DNA of 17,911 nt from an uncultured Bacillota bacterium (GCA_946629205.1 CAMOXP010000008.1:1-17911); one strand, 5' to 3'; shown: positions 8,723 through 16,176, numbered from the stretch's first letter. Notes: generated by a model not told the origin, from the sequence alone. Numbers and translations: made by a program.

Positions 8723-9163
8723 ATGTGCGCAGTCAGTGAAACGACACGGGAAAATTCAATAACGCTTGAAGCCACAGTGAGGAATCTCCCGCTGATCATG
8801 GCTTTTCTTGGCGAGCGCATGGATGCGTGGGACTGCCCGTTGAGGAAACGGATGGCCATAGAACTTGCGGTAGAAGAGGTCTATGTCAACATTGCCAATT
8901 ACGCCTATGCACCTGGAAGCGGTGAGATGACCATGCGGGTCGAACTGGAGACTGCCGACGCTGCGCGGACGATCGTGGTCACTTTCATAGATCAAGGTAT
9001 CCCTTATGACCCCCTTGCGCGGGAAGATCCGGATGTGACTCTGCCTACCGGCAAGCGCCGGATCGGTGGTCTCGGCATATTCCTCGTCAAGCAGCAGACG
9101 GATGATGTCGCATATGAATACCGGGACGGAAGCAACGTGTTGACATTGAAAAAGTATTTATAG
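8723..9163 (+). CDS. RsbW/SpoIIAB-like ATP-binding anti-sigma/serine kinase
   Basis: A 146-residue GHKL/HATPase_c_2 domain. The N-box is ELAVEEVYVNIANYAY (E51, E52 and N56), the G1 box FIDQGIPYDP (D90, G92) and the G2 box GGLGIFLVK (115-123). This is the layout of RsbW-type proteins that phosphorylate a STAS partner on serine and hold a sigma factor or other effector when free. The ATG is preceded by GGAGGG at 8 bases. It follows the STAS gene closely and in the same direction, so the two most likely form a partner-switching pair. Kinase activity and target are inferred. The C-terminal TTGACATTGAAAAAG contains a -35-like hexamer without a matching -10. Confidence 0.88.
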   Translation: MCAVSETTRENSITLEATVRNLPLIMAFLGERMDAWDCPLRKRMAIELAVEEVYVNIANYAYAPGSGEMTMRVELETADAARTIVVTFIDQGIPYDPLAREDPDVTLPTGKRRIGGLGIFLVKQQTDDVAYEYRDGSNVLTLKKYL

Positions 9164-9180
9164 CACGAATTGGAAGTGTG

Positions 9181-9209
9181 TACTTTGGAAGGGCATACTT
9201 TGGAAGGGC
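9181..9209 (+). repeat. 15-bp-period tandem duplication at a ribosome binding site
   Basis: TACTTTGGAAGGGC occurs at 9181-9194 and again at 9196-9209. Each copy contains GGAAGGG, so the ribosome binding site of the downstream acetyltransferase gene is duplicated. Only the second copy is at functional distance from ATG 9216. Confidence 0.9.
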
Positions 9210-9215
9210 GAACTA

Positions 9216-10238
9216 ATGGACGAAAAGAAAATGAGAAGTGAAGTCGATGAGATCGTGGAACTGGTGCTGAAGGACTACGACCAGGGACGAGACATTGACA
9301 ATATGAATATTTTCGACCAGCCGGACAGGGACGAGGTCATTGAAATCGTCAATAAACTGCTGGGCGTACTGTTCCCGGGTTACTACAGGGACAAAGGATA
9401 CAGGTTCTATAACATGTACAGCAAGCTGACGCTGCAGTTTGAGGATATCATGTACTATCTGTCTCGGCAGATCGCTTTGGCATTGGCCTTTGACGGCAAG
9501 TATGGCAGTCTGAAAGACGATGAACTCGAAGAAGAGGCCCAGAAGATCGCCATCGAATTCTTCCGCAAGATCCCGGAGATCCGCGCGAAGATCAACACGG
9601 ACATCCAGGCAACCTATGACGGAGACCCGGCGGCGTACAATAAAGAGGAAATCGTTCTGAGCTATCCGGGACTGCTGGCGAGCACCATTTACCGTGTGGC
9701 CCACGAGCTGCACCTGCTGGGCGTACGCATCCTGCCGCGCATGATGTCGGAATACGCGCACAGCATTACAGGAATCGATATCCATCCGGCGGCCCGGATC
9801 GGGAATTACTTCTTCATGGACCACGGCACCGGCATCGTGATCGGTTCGACCTCGATCATCGGAGAGCACGTCAAGATCTATCAGGGCGTCACCATCGGCG
9901 CGCTTTCGACGCGCGGGGGACACGCGCTCAACGGAACCCGCCGCCATCCGACCTTGGAAGATGATGTGACCATCTACTCCGGCGCGTCCATCCTCGGCGG
10001 CAATACCGTCATCGGCAAAGGCTCCATCATCGGCGGCAACGCCTTCATTACAGAATCCGTTCCGCCCGGCTCCCGTGTGAGCATGAACAGCAATACCTTA
10101 AACGGCAGCGCTGAAGCAGCAGGCGGCATGCGCGTCGAAAAATGCGAGACCACCTGCGACGACTGTGACAACGACACCTGCTGGGTCGCCAACGTGACTG
10201 AGTGGGAGCTGCACGGAAAAGACGGATCAGGAATATAA
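9216..10238 (+). CDS. Serine O-acetyltransferase with a four-cysteine C-terminal tail
   Basis: This 340-residue cytoplasmic enzyme transfers acetyl from acetyl-CoA to L-serine, giving O-acetylserine, the first step of cysteine synthesis. Residues about 1-165 are the helical N-terminal domain. From about 185 a left-handed beta-helix of hexapeptide repeats begins (IDIHPAARIGNYFF, then HVKIYQGVTIGALSTRGG). The catalytic dyad is the DH of MDHGTGIVIG (D202, H203). Length and N-terminus resemble the EpsC/long Firmicute forms rather than the short CysE of enterobacteria. The last 35 residues carry four cysteines in a Cx3Cx2Cx4C pattern (C310, C314, C317, C322) among acidic residues, which I do not recall as a standard part of the family. 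The start follows GGAAGGG. No O-acetylserine sulfhydrylase gene is adjacent. Confidence 0.9.
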   Translation: MDEKKMRSEVDEIVELVLKDYDQGRDIDNMNIFDQPDRDEVIEIVNKLLGVLFPGYYRDKGYRFYNMYSKLTLQFEDIMYYLSRQIALALAFDGKYGSLKDDELEEEAQKIAIEFFRKIPEIRAKINTDIQATYDGDPAAYNKEEIVLSYPGLLASTIYRVAHELHLLGVRILPRMMSEYAHSITGIDIHPAARIGNYFFMDHGTGIVIGSTSIIGEHVKIYQGVTIGALSTRGGHALNGTRRHPTLEDDVTIYSGASILGGNTVIGKGSIIGGNAFITESVPPGSRVSMNSNTLNGSAEAAGGMRVEKCETTCDDCDNDTCWVANVTEWELHGKDGSGI

Positions 10239-10283
10239 TCAGCAGGCAGCACACATACACACACATATAGATGAAAAAAGTGA

Positions 10284-10313
10284 TTGACACGGAATCCTCC
10301 TGTATGGTATAAA
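10284..10313 (+). promoter_or_regulatory. Promoter of the pyrimidine operon
   Basis: TTGACA (10284-10289) is followed after 18 bases by TATAAA (10308-10313), itself preceded by TGG, making an extended -10. Transcription should start near 10319-10321, leaving a leader of only about 23 nt before the pyrC start. There is no space for a PyrR-binding loop or attenuator. CCTCCTG (10296-10302) in the spacer is the inverse complement of CAGGAGG (10331-10337), the pyrC ribosome binding site. Confidence 0.85.
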
Positions 10314-10342
10314 CACAAGGATAAAATATTCAGGAGGCTCCG

Positions 10343-11527
10343 TTGAGGGAGAGAATCAAAACAGGCGTTACAATTGCAGAAGTGAGAGGCACCATAAGGG
10401 AGGCGTTATCTTCCCCAGGTGCGGAATTCAATTTTTCAGACAGATATACCATTTTACCCGGTTTCTCAGATGTACATGTTCATTTGAGAGAACCGGGATT
10501 TTTTTATAAAGAAACGATCCGGACCGGAACGCTGGCTGCGGCGGCGGGGGGCTTCACTCATGTGCTGACCATGCCGAATCTGGATCCGGTGCCGGACAGT
10601 CCGGCGCATCTGAAGGCGCAGACAGATATCATTCGAACAGACGCCTTCATCGGCGTACATCCGCTCGGATCGCTGACCTGCGGCGAACAAGGAAAGCAGG
10701 TTTCGGATATTGAAGGACTCGCGCCCCATGTCGCGGGGTTTTCTGACGACGGCGTCGGCGTCATGGACGATGGACTCATGAAGGAAGCCATGACGCGGGT
10801 CAAGGCAGCCGGCAGCATCACAGTGGCCCACTGTGAAGACACCAGGTATCCGCGGGAGAGCCGGGAGGCGGAGTTCAGACAGCTGGACCGGGATCTGGAT
10901 CTTGTCGCGCAGACAGGCTGCCCTTATCACATGTGTCATGTGTCGACCCTCGAATCCCTTTCATTGATCCGGCAGGCCAAGAGAGACGGTCTGGATGTGA
11001 CCTGCGAAACGGCGCCCCATTATCTGACACTGTCCGATCAGGAAATCGAAGATGACGGACGGTTCAAGATGAACCCGCCGATCAAAACGTCGGCAGATAA
11101 GGAAGCGCTGCTGGAAGCATTAACGGACGGCACCATTGATATGATCGCGACGGACCACGCGCCGCACAGCCGGGAAGAAAAAAGCAAAGGCTTCGCCGGC
11201 AGCGCCTACGGCATCGTCGGACTGGAAACTGCCTTTCCGGTGCTTTACACCAAACTGGTGAAGGAAGGAATTCTGCCGATGGAGCATTTGATCGGGCTGC
11301 TGACGGAGCATCCCAACAGACGGTTCCGCATTGGGAGCACGATGCCGGACGAAACCGATCCGGCGCCGACGTTCACCGTATGGGACCTTGAAACTCCCTA
11401 TGAGATCGATCCGGCTGCATTCTTAAGCAAAGGCAGGAGCACGCCTTTTGCCGGATGGAAGGTGCAGGGCAGATGCATGATGACCGTAATGGACGGCAAA
11501 ATCGTCTACAGAAGGGAAGAAATATGA
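10343..11527 (+). CDS. pyrC: Dihydroorotase
   Basis: This 394-residue amidohydrolase reversibly cyclises N-carbamoyl-aspartate to dihydroorotate, the third step of UMP synthesis. Metal-binding signatures are DVHVHLREPG (H45, H47), the histidines of VAHCEDTRY and MCHVSTLES, and IATDHAPHSREEK with catalytic D271. FSDDG (D135, D136) lies where class I enzymes use an aspartate in place of a carbamylated lysine; that assignment is from family knowledge. The start is TTG at 10343, 5 bases after AGGAGG (10332-10337). The N-terminal strand region is shorter than in the usual 420- to 430-residue enzymes. It is the first gene of the pyr operon, and its stop overlaps the pyrK start by four bases (ATGA). 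Confidence 0.93.
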   Translation: MRERIKTGVTIAEVRGTIREALSSPGAEFNFSDRYTILPGFSDVHVHLREPGFFYKETIRTGTLAAAAGGFTHVLTMPNLDPVPDSPAHLKAQTDIIRTDAFIGVHPLGSLTCGEQGKQVSDIEGLAPHVAGFSDDGVGVMDDGLMKEAMTRVKAAGSITVAHCEDTRYPRESREAEFRQLDRDLDLVAQTGCPYHMCHVSTLESLSLIRQAKRDGLDVTCETAPHYLTLSDQEIEDDGRFKMNPPIKTSADKEALLEALTDGTIDMIATDHAPHSREEKSKGFAGSAYGIVGLETAFPVLYTKLVKEGILPMEHLIGLLTEHPNRRFRIGSTMPDETDPAPTFTVWDLETPYEIDPAAFLSKGRSTPFAGWKVQGRCMMTVMDGKIVYRREEI

Positions 11528-12312
11528 AGAACGATATCATGACGATTCAATCACAGCGCAGGCTGGCAGAGGGAACCTATGAAATGATCCTGCAGCTGCC
11601 GCATGCGGGCGCGCAGGACACCAGGCAACGGCAGCCGGTCCTGCCCGGTCAGTTTCTGAATATCAGACTGGAAGGATGCTACCTGCGCAGACCGATCTCG
11701 ATCTGTGACTGGAGAGAAGATACGCTGACGATCATCTACAAAACTGTCGGCGGGGGCACAACAAAGATGAGCCGGATGCAGCCGGGCGAAAAACTGGATG
11801 TCCTTTGGCCCTTGGGCAACGGGTATGATCTTAGCCGATGCGGCAAAGCCGGGAGCGACAGCCAAAGCGCGGCGTGTCCGCTTCTGATCGGCGGCGGCGC
11901 GGGGGTCCCGCCCATGTACGGCCTTTGCAGGAAACTGGTGGGGGCAGGCGTGCAGCCGAAAGTGATTCTTGGGTTTCGGAGTGCTGCTGACGTGTTCTAC
12001 AGGAGCGAATTTGAGGCGCTCGGCGCAGAAGTGATCCTCACGACAGAGGACGGAAGCGCCGGAACCAAAGGTTTTGTGACAGACGTCATGGACGGAATCC
12101 GCTATGACAGTCTGTTCGCATGCGGACCGGAAGCCATGCTGCAGGCGGTGGATGAGAAAGCGCCCGCGGAGGTGCCGGGGCAGATGAGCTTCGAACGGCG
12201 CATGGGATGCGGATTCGGCGCCTGCATGGGATGTTCCTGCAGGACGAAGTACGGAAGCAAACGCATCTGCGTGGAAGGACCCGTCATGGAAAGGAGTGAA
12301 ATCGTATGGTAA
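11524..12312 (+). CDS. pyrK: Dihydroorotate dehydrogenase B, electron-transfer subunit
   Basis: This 262-residue FAD and [2Fe-2S] protein passes electrons from PyrD to NAD+. The flavin motif is RRPISICDW (RPIS at 56-59), and the nucleotide-binding loop is LLIGGGAGVPPMY (GGGAG at 123-127). CGPEAML precedes the cluster-binding tail. The cluster ligands are C229, C234, C237 and C249, which have the spacing known from Lactococcus PyrK; C239 is an extra cysteine. The frame is open further upstream, but ATG 11524 is chosen because it overlaps the pyrC stop as ATGA, follows GAAGGGAAG, and gives the usual N-terminus. The gene overlaps pyrD by seven bases, consistent with a stable complex of the two products. 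Confidence 0.93.
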   Translation: MKNDIMTIQSQRRLAEGTYEMILQLPHAGAQDTRQRQPVLPGQFLNIRLEGCYLRRPISICDWREDTLTIIYKTVGGGTTKMSRMQPGEKLDVLWPLGNGYDLSRCGKAGSDSQSAACPLLIGGGAGVPPMYGLCRKLVGAGVQPKVILGFRSAADVFYRSEFEALGAEVILTTEDGSAGTKGFVTDVMDGIRYDSLFACGPEAMLQAVDEKAPAEVPGQMSFERRMGCGFGACMGCSCRTKYGSKRICVEGPVMERSEIVW

Positions 12313-13289
12313 GAGAAACAACACCGGCAACCGTACCGACAGCTGCAGCGGATACGGCCGTCACGCTTTGCGGCATCGAGATGACGAACCCCGTCATGGC
12401 GGCCAGCGGGACCTTCGGATACGGCAGGGAATTCGCGGCGCTGTACGACATCGACCTGCTGGGGAGTTTTTCCTTCAAGGGAACGACACCGAAGCCGCGG
12501 TTCGGCAACGAAACGCCGCGGATCGCCGAATGCACGGAAGGGATGCTGAACAGCGTCGGACTGCAGAATCCCGGAGTGGATGCGGTCATCGCAGAGGAAC
12601 TGCCGGCTCTCGCGGAAGTCTTTCATAAACCGGTCATGGCAAACGTATGCGGCGGCTGTCCGGAAGATTATGCGGAGGTGACAGAGAAACTGGAGATCGC
12701 TGATGCGCAGAATGAAGCGCAGGGACTGCCGCAGATCGGATGGATCGAGGTGAACATCTCCTGCCCGAACGTCAAGAGCGGTGGGATGGCGTTCGGAACC
12801 GATCCGAAGGCAGCGGCTTCCGTGGTCCGCGCAGTGCGGCAGAAGACGAAGAAACCGGTTATCGCGAAACTGTCACCGAATGTAACGGATATTACAGAGA
12901 TCGGCCGGGCATGCGAAGCGGCAGGCGCTGACGGACTGACCGCGATCAACACACTGCTGGGCATGCGGATTGATCTGAAGAGCAGACGGCCGGTGCTGGC
13001 AAATACGATGGGCGGATTTTCTGGGCCGGCGGTGTTCCCGGTGGCACTAAGAGCAGTCTACCAGCTCTGCCGCGCGGTCGACATCCCCGTCATCGGATGC
13101 GGCGGGATCTCATCGGCCGAAGATGTGCTGGAAATGATGATGGCAGGAGCCTCGGCTGTGCAGGTAGGAAGCGCCAATCTAGTCGATCCGTACGCCTGCA
13201 AGCGCATCATCGAAGAACTGCCGCAAGCAATGAAACAGTATGGAATCAAAGCATTGCGGGATCTGGCCGCGCAGGCGCAGGTCCGCTGA
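12306..13289 (+). CDS. pyrD: Dihydroorotate dehydrogenase B, catalytic subunit
   Basis: This 327-residue FMN enzyme oxidises dihydroorotate to orotate. It is class IB: the catalytic residue is cysteine (NISCPNVKSGG, C153), as in the NAD-linked form that works with PyrK. The substrate and flavin regions are NPVMAASGTFGYG near the N-terminus, EGMLNSVGLQNPG, and the phosphate-binding VIGCGGISSAEDV with VQVGSA near the C-terminus. It begins inside the last codons of pyrK behind AAGGAG. The first 17 residues (rich in Ala and Thr) precede the conserved domain and are not part of the standard fold, so a slightly later start cannot be excluded, though none has a better ribosome binding site. Confidence 0.93.
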   Translation: MVRETTPATVPTAAADTAVTLCGIEMTNPVMAASGTFGYGREFAALYDIDLLGSFSFKGTTPKPRFGNETPRIAECTEGMLNSVGLQNPGVDAVIAEELPALAEVFHKPVMANVCGGCPEDYAEVTEKLEIADAQNEAQGLPQIGWIEVNISCPNVKSGGMAFGTDPKAAASVVRAVRQKTKKPVIAKLSPNVTDITEIGRACEAAGADGLTAINTLLGMRIDLKSRRPVLANTMGGFSGPAVFPVALRAVYQLCRAVDIPVIGCGGISSAEDVLEMMMAGASAVQVGSANLVDPYACKRIIEELPQAMKQYGIKALRDLAAQAQVR

Positions 13290-13311
13290 ACATAGAATAA
13301 AGGAGAAAGAA

Positions 13312-14010
13312 ATGGGAAAAGATGTGATCATCGCCTGCGACTTCAGCAGCGGGCGCGAGACAATAGAGTTTCTGGAACGGTTCGGGGAGGGAAGGCCCTA
13401 TGTGAAAATCGGCATGGAACTATTCTACGCGGAGGGACCGGACATCGTACGTCAGTTAAAGCAGAGAGGACATAAGGTGTTCCTCGATCTGAAACTCCAC
13501 GATATCCCGAACACCGTGGGACGCGCCATGAAGGTTCTTTCCGGGCTGGATGTGGATATGTGCAATGTGCATGCGGCTGGAACGAAGCGCATGATGCAGG
13601 CGGCTCTTGAAGGTTTGACCAGACCGGACGGCAGCCGGCCGCTTCTGACCGCAGTCACGCAGCTGACGTCCACTTCGCAGGAACAGCTGAATGAAGAACT
13701 CCTGGTCAGCCGTCCAATGGAAGAAGTCGTGGCGTCTTACGCCAGTCTGGCAAAAGAAGCGGGACTGGACGGCGTCGTCTGTTCACCGCTGGAATCACCT
13801 GCTGTGCACGAAAAGCTGGGAGAAGGATTTCTGACTGTTACACCGGGCGTACGCCTGGCCGGGGACGCGGCAGGGGATCAGCAGAGGATCACCACACCGG
13901 CGCGCGCCAAAGCCCTCGGCTCCGACTACATCGTAGTTGGCAGAAGTATTACAGCAGCAGAGGATCCCGCGGCGGCGTATGAACGCTGCCGGCAGGAGTT
14001 CATTGGATAA
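13312..14010 (+). CDS. pyrF: Orotidine 5'-phosphate decarboxylase
   Basis: This 232-residue TIM-barrel enzyme decarboxylates OMP to UMP, the last step of the pathway. The catalytic lysine and aspartates are in FLDLKLHDIPNT (D59, K61, D64), and an early aspartate is in IACDFSS (D10). The phosphate-binding part is VTPGVRLAG with IVVGRSITAAEDP. This is the group I (PyrF) form. The frame is open back to 13240, but ATG 13312 follows AAGGAG at 6 bases and starts right at the first strand. It lies 22 bases after pyrD and 34 bases before pyrE. Confidence 0.93.
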   Translation: MGKDVIIACDFSSGRETIEFLERFGEGRPYVKIGMELFYAEGPDIVRQLKQRGHKVFLDLKLHDIPNTVGRAMKVLSGLDVDMCNVHAAGTKRMMQAALEGLTRPDGSRPLLTAVTQLTSTSQEQLNEELLVSRPMEEVVASYASLAKEAGLDGVVCSPLESPAVHEKLGEGFLTVTPGVRLAGDAAGDQQRITTPARAKALGSDYIVVGRSITAAEDPAAAYERCRQEFIG

Positions 14011-14044
14011 GTATATAGATAGAATCGAAAGAGAGGAACATTGT

Positions 14045-14653
14045 ATGAGAAAAAAAGCAGCAGAATGCCTGTTGAAAACAGAAGCCGTATTCTTCCGGCC
14101 GGATGAACCATTCACCTGGGCCAGCGGTATCAAGAGCCCGATCTACTGCGACAACCGTCTGGTGCTCAGCGACCCGCAGGCGCGGCAGACGATCGAAGAA
14201 GGACTGATTGGTCTGATCCGGACAGAGTATCCGGATGCGGAAGCGCTCTTCGGAACGGCGACGGCGGGCATTGCCCACGCGGCCATCGCGGCGCATGAGA
14301 TGGGACTCCCGATGGGATATGTCCGGTCTTCAGCCAAGGATCACGGACGCGGCAGCAGGATCGAAGGAAGAGTCGTTCCGGGACAGAAGGTCGTTGTCGT
14401 TGAGGACCTGATTTCGACCGGCGGCAGCGTGATCAGCGCAGCAAAGGCACTTGAAGAGGCGGGAGCAGAAGTGCTCGGCATCGTGTGCATTTTCTCATAC
14501 AACTTGAGCAGGAGCCGGGAAGCCTTTGCAGAGGCGGGGTTGGAATACCATAGCCTGACGGATTTCGACGCAGCCTGCGAGGCGGCAGCGGAAACAGGAT
14601 ATATCGACAGGTCTGACATAGACCAGCTAATGGCGTTTAGAAATAGTTTATGA
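14045..14653 (+). CDS. pyrE: Orotate phosphoribosyltransferase
   Basis: This 202-residue enzyme joins orotate and PRPP to give OMP. The PRPP-binding motif is VVVVEDLISTGGS (E120, D121). The N-terminal region TWASGIKSPIYCDNRL binds orotate, and the flexible loop follows in VRSSAKDHGRGSR. ATG 14045 was chosen over the more upstream open frame because GAGAGGA lies 8 bases before it and the family N-terminus (about ten residues before the FFRPDEPFTWASG segment) fits. The stop TGA overlaps an ATG (14650) that could be read as a pyrB start. The gene order F-E places the last two steps side by side. Confidence 0.93.
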   Translation: MRKKAAECLLKTEAVFFRPDEPFTWASGIKSPIYCDNRLVLSDPQARQTIEEGLIGLIRTEYPDAEALFGTATAGIAHAAIAAHEMGLPMGYVRSSAKDHGRGSRIEGRVVPGQKVVVVEDLISTGGSVISAAKALEEAGAEVLGIVCIFSYNLSRSREAFAEAGLEYHSLTDFDAACEAAAETGYIDRSDIDQLMAFRNSL

Positions 14654-14670
14654 TACAAGGAGGTAACACA

Positions 14671-15585
14671 TTGAGACATTTGATTGACATCATGGATCTG
14701 TCCATTGAAGAACTGGACGAGATGATCGCGGTAGCGAAGGACATCATCGCCGATCCGCAGGCGTACAGTCACAAGTGCGCCGGCAAAAAACTGGCGACAC
14801 TGTTCTTTGAACCATCGACAAGAACGAGACTCAGCTTTGAAGCGGCCATGTATGAACTGGGAGGCGTCGTGCTGGGGTTTTCGGAGGCGAACAGCTCCTC
14901 CGCGGCCAAGGGCGAGAGCGTTTCCGACACGATCAGGACTGTCGGATGCTATGCGGATATCATCGCCATGCGGCATCCGAAGGAAGGCGCGCCGGTTGCA
15001 GGAATCCGCAGATCGACCGTGCCGGTGATCAACGCCGGAGACGGCGGTCACAATCATCCGACCCAGACACTGACAGACCTTCTGACCATCAGCCGTGAGA
15101 AGAACAGACTGGACGGCCTGACGATCGGCCTTTGCGGTGACCTGAAGTTCGGCCGCACAGTCCACTCGCTGATCAACGCGATGTCACGTTACCCGGACAA
15201 CAAGTTCATCCTTATCTCACCGGAAGAACTGCGGATCCCGGAATACCTCAAATACGAGACCATGATCAAGAAGAACCTGGAGTTCGTCGAGACAGACGAT
15301 CTGGAGGCCGCCATGCCGCAGCTGGACATCCTCTACATGACACGCGTACAGAGAGAGCGCTTCTTCAATGAGCAGGACTACCTCAGACTGAAAGACAGCT
15401 ATATCCTCACACCGGACAAACTGGAAAACGCGAAGGAGACCCTGAGCATCCTGCATCCGCTGCCGCGCGTCAATGAGATCTCCGTTGCTGTGGATGATGA
15501 TCCGCGCGCGAAATATTTCGAACAGGTACTGAACGGCAAATACATCAGAATGGCACTGATTCTGAAACTACTGGAGGTGGCGTAA
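14671..15585 (+). CDS. pyrB: Aspartate carbamoyltransferase, catalytic subunit
   Basis: This 304-residue enzyme condenses carbamoyl phosphate and aspartate, the committed step. Signature motifs are FFEPSTRTRLSF (STRTR at 49-53), HNHPTQTLTDLLTI and HPLPRVNEI. The start is probably TTG at 14671: AAGGAGGT (14657-14664) sits exactly 6 bases upstream, and MRHLIDIMDLS is the usual N-terminus. An ATG at 14650, overlapping the pyrE stop, would add seven residues (MIQGGNT) but would place the strong ribosome binding site inside the gene. The gene is directly followed by pyrI, so the product is expected to assemble with PyrI into an allosteric holoenzyme. Confidence 0.92.
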   Translation: MRHLIDIMDLSIEELDEMIAVAKDIIADPQAYSHKCAGKKLATLFFEPSTRTRLSFEAAMYELGGVVLGFSEANSSSAAKGESVSDTIRTVGCYADIIAMRHPKEGAPVAGIRRSTVPVINAGDGGHNHPTQTLTDLLTISREKNRLDGLTIGLCGDLKFGRTVHSLINAMSRYPDNKFILISPEELRIPEYLKYETMIKKNLEFVETDDLEAAMPQLDILYMTRVQRERFFNEQDYLRLKDSYILTPDKLENAKETLSILHPLPRVNEISVAVDDDPRAKYFEQVLNGKYIRMALILKLLEVA

Positions 15586-16002
15586 ATGATCATAGGAAAA
15601 ATCGAAGACGGAATCGTCCTGGACCACATCAAGGCAGGACAAGGAATGAGACTGTATAATATTCTGGGACTGGAAAAACTGGATTGCGAAGTCGCTCTGA
15701 TCCAGAACGCGCCAAGCCAGAAACACGGGCGAAAGGATATCCTCAAGATCGACAAGCTGATCGATCTGAACATTGACGCCGTCGGATTCGTCGACCCGGG
15801 CATCACGGTCAACATCATCGAGGGCGGCAAGCTGGCGAAACGCAAGCATCTGGAACTGCCGACGGAAATCGTGGATGTGATCAAGTGCAAGAATCCCCGC
15901 TGCATCACGACCATCGAGCAGGAACTGCCGCAGGTCTTCCGCCTGACGGACGCTGTAAACAAAGTCTACAGATGCAAATACTGTGAGAGTAAGGCGAAAT
16001 AG
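15586..16002 (+). CDS. pyrI: Aspartate carbamoyltransferase, regulatory subunit
   Basis: This 138-residue zinc protein binds nucleotide effectors and controls PyrB. Four cysteines (C101, C106, C130 and C133) form the zinc site that contacts the catalytic chain; their spacing equals that of the E. coli subunit. The N-terminal allosteric domain includes GIVLDHIKAGQG and the NAPSQKHGRKDILKI segment. ATG 15586 directly follows the pyrB stop, and its ribosome binding site (GGAGGTGG) lies in the last pyrB codons. It is the final gene of the operon. No intrinsic terminator with a T-run follows within 300 bases on this strand. Confidence 0.93.
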   Translation: MIIGKIEDGIVLDHIKAGQGMRLYNILGLEKLDCEVALIQNAPSQKHGRKDILKIDKLIDLNIDAVGFVDPGITVNIIEGGKLAKRKHLELPTEIVDVIKCKNPRCITTIEQELPQVFRLTDAVNKVYRCKYCESKAK

Positions 16003-16041
16003 AACGATTCGTCGAACAGACTTGACGCGGAGCTCTCACTT

Positions 16042-16068
16042 CATAAGACCCGGAGTGGTGGCTCCGGG
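16042..16068. repeat. Hairpin repeat, copy A (3' end of the peptide mRNA)
   Basis: CCCGGAG (16049-16055) and CTCCGGG (16062-16068) form a perfect 7-bp stem around TGGTGG. The segment 16042-16068 repeats 16325-16352 with one mismatch and one gap. There is no T-run after it on the + strand. On the minus strand it is followed by TCTTAT, so it may be a weak terminator for the minus-strand peptide mRNA, in which the loop reads CCACCA. Confidence 0.8.
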
Positions 16069-16086
16069 CAGTAAACAGACTGGTTG

Positions 16087-16176
16087 CTACATGAGCCATC
16101 TGTCCAGCCATTTGCAAATGCAGTAGGCGACAACATTTGCTGTGACAGTGGCAACGAAGATGTTAATAACAGCCAT
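16087..16176 (-). CDS. 29-residue membrane peptide, putative type I toxin
   Basis: The peptide is one hydrophobic helix (VINIFVATVTANVVAYCI, about residues 3-20) followed by a short charged, aromatic tail CKWLDRWLM. That is the shape of Fst/Ldr-like type I toxins, which act on the cytoplasmic membrane. The start ATG (16176-16174) sits 6 bases after AGGAGGTG (16190-16183), a near-perfect ribosome binding site. The frame is open to 16302, but the longer form would begin upstream of the predicted transcription start, so it is rejected. A consensus minus-strand promoter lies about 50 bases upstream, and a complementary small RNA is encoded divergently. Toxicity is inferred from architecture only; a regulatory or signalling peptide remains possible. 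I do not know a named family for it. Confidence 0.75.
   Translation of the reverse strand: MAVINIFVATVTANVVAYCICKWLDRWLM
16105..16117. repeat. 13-bp direct repeat inside the peptide gene, unit 1
   Basis: CAGCCATTTGCAA here is identical to 16170-16182, which covers the peptide start codon and spacer. This copy encodes part of the CKW tail on the minus strand and lies within a 12-bp palindrome, CATTTGCAAATG (16109-16120). Confidence 0.85.

Noticed and set aside
9140..9162. TTGACA near the end of the RsbW-like gene as a promoter for the acetyltransferase
   Set aside because: No -10 hexamer lies at 16-18 bases; the AT-rich TATTTATA is only 9-11 bases away. A weak TTGGAA/CATACT pair (9170-9199) is equally unconvincing.
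10247..10268. CA-rich stretch after the acetyltransferase gene
   Set aside because: A short, low-complexity run of a few CA units with no hairpin or T-run; no function can be supported.
10296..10337. Inverted repeat CCTCCTG/CAGGAGG as an RNA hairpin in the pyr leader
   Set aside because: The left arm lies upstream of the predicted transcription start, so it would not be in the RNA. As a DNA operator it is possible but short.
14650..14670. ATG at 14650 as the pyrB start
   Set aside because: It would give a seven-residue extension not typical of the family and would bury the strong AAGGAGGT, which is ideally placed for TTG 14671. Kept only as an alternative.
14341..15165. Long minus-strand open frame (274 codons) opposite pyrE and pyrB
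   Set aside because: It lies fully opposite genes with clear family motifs and has no ribosome binding site or recognisable domain. The same applies to the other long antisense frames, for example 1931-2650, 4180-4896, 9213-9947 and 11551-12330.
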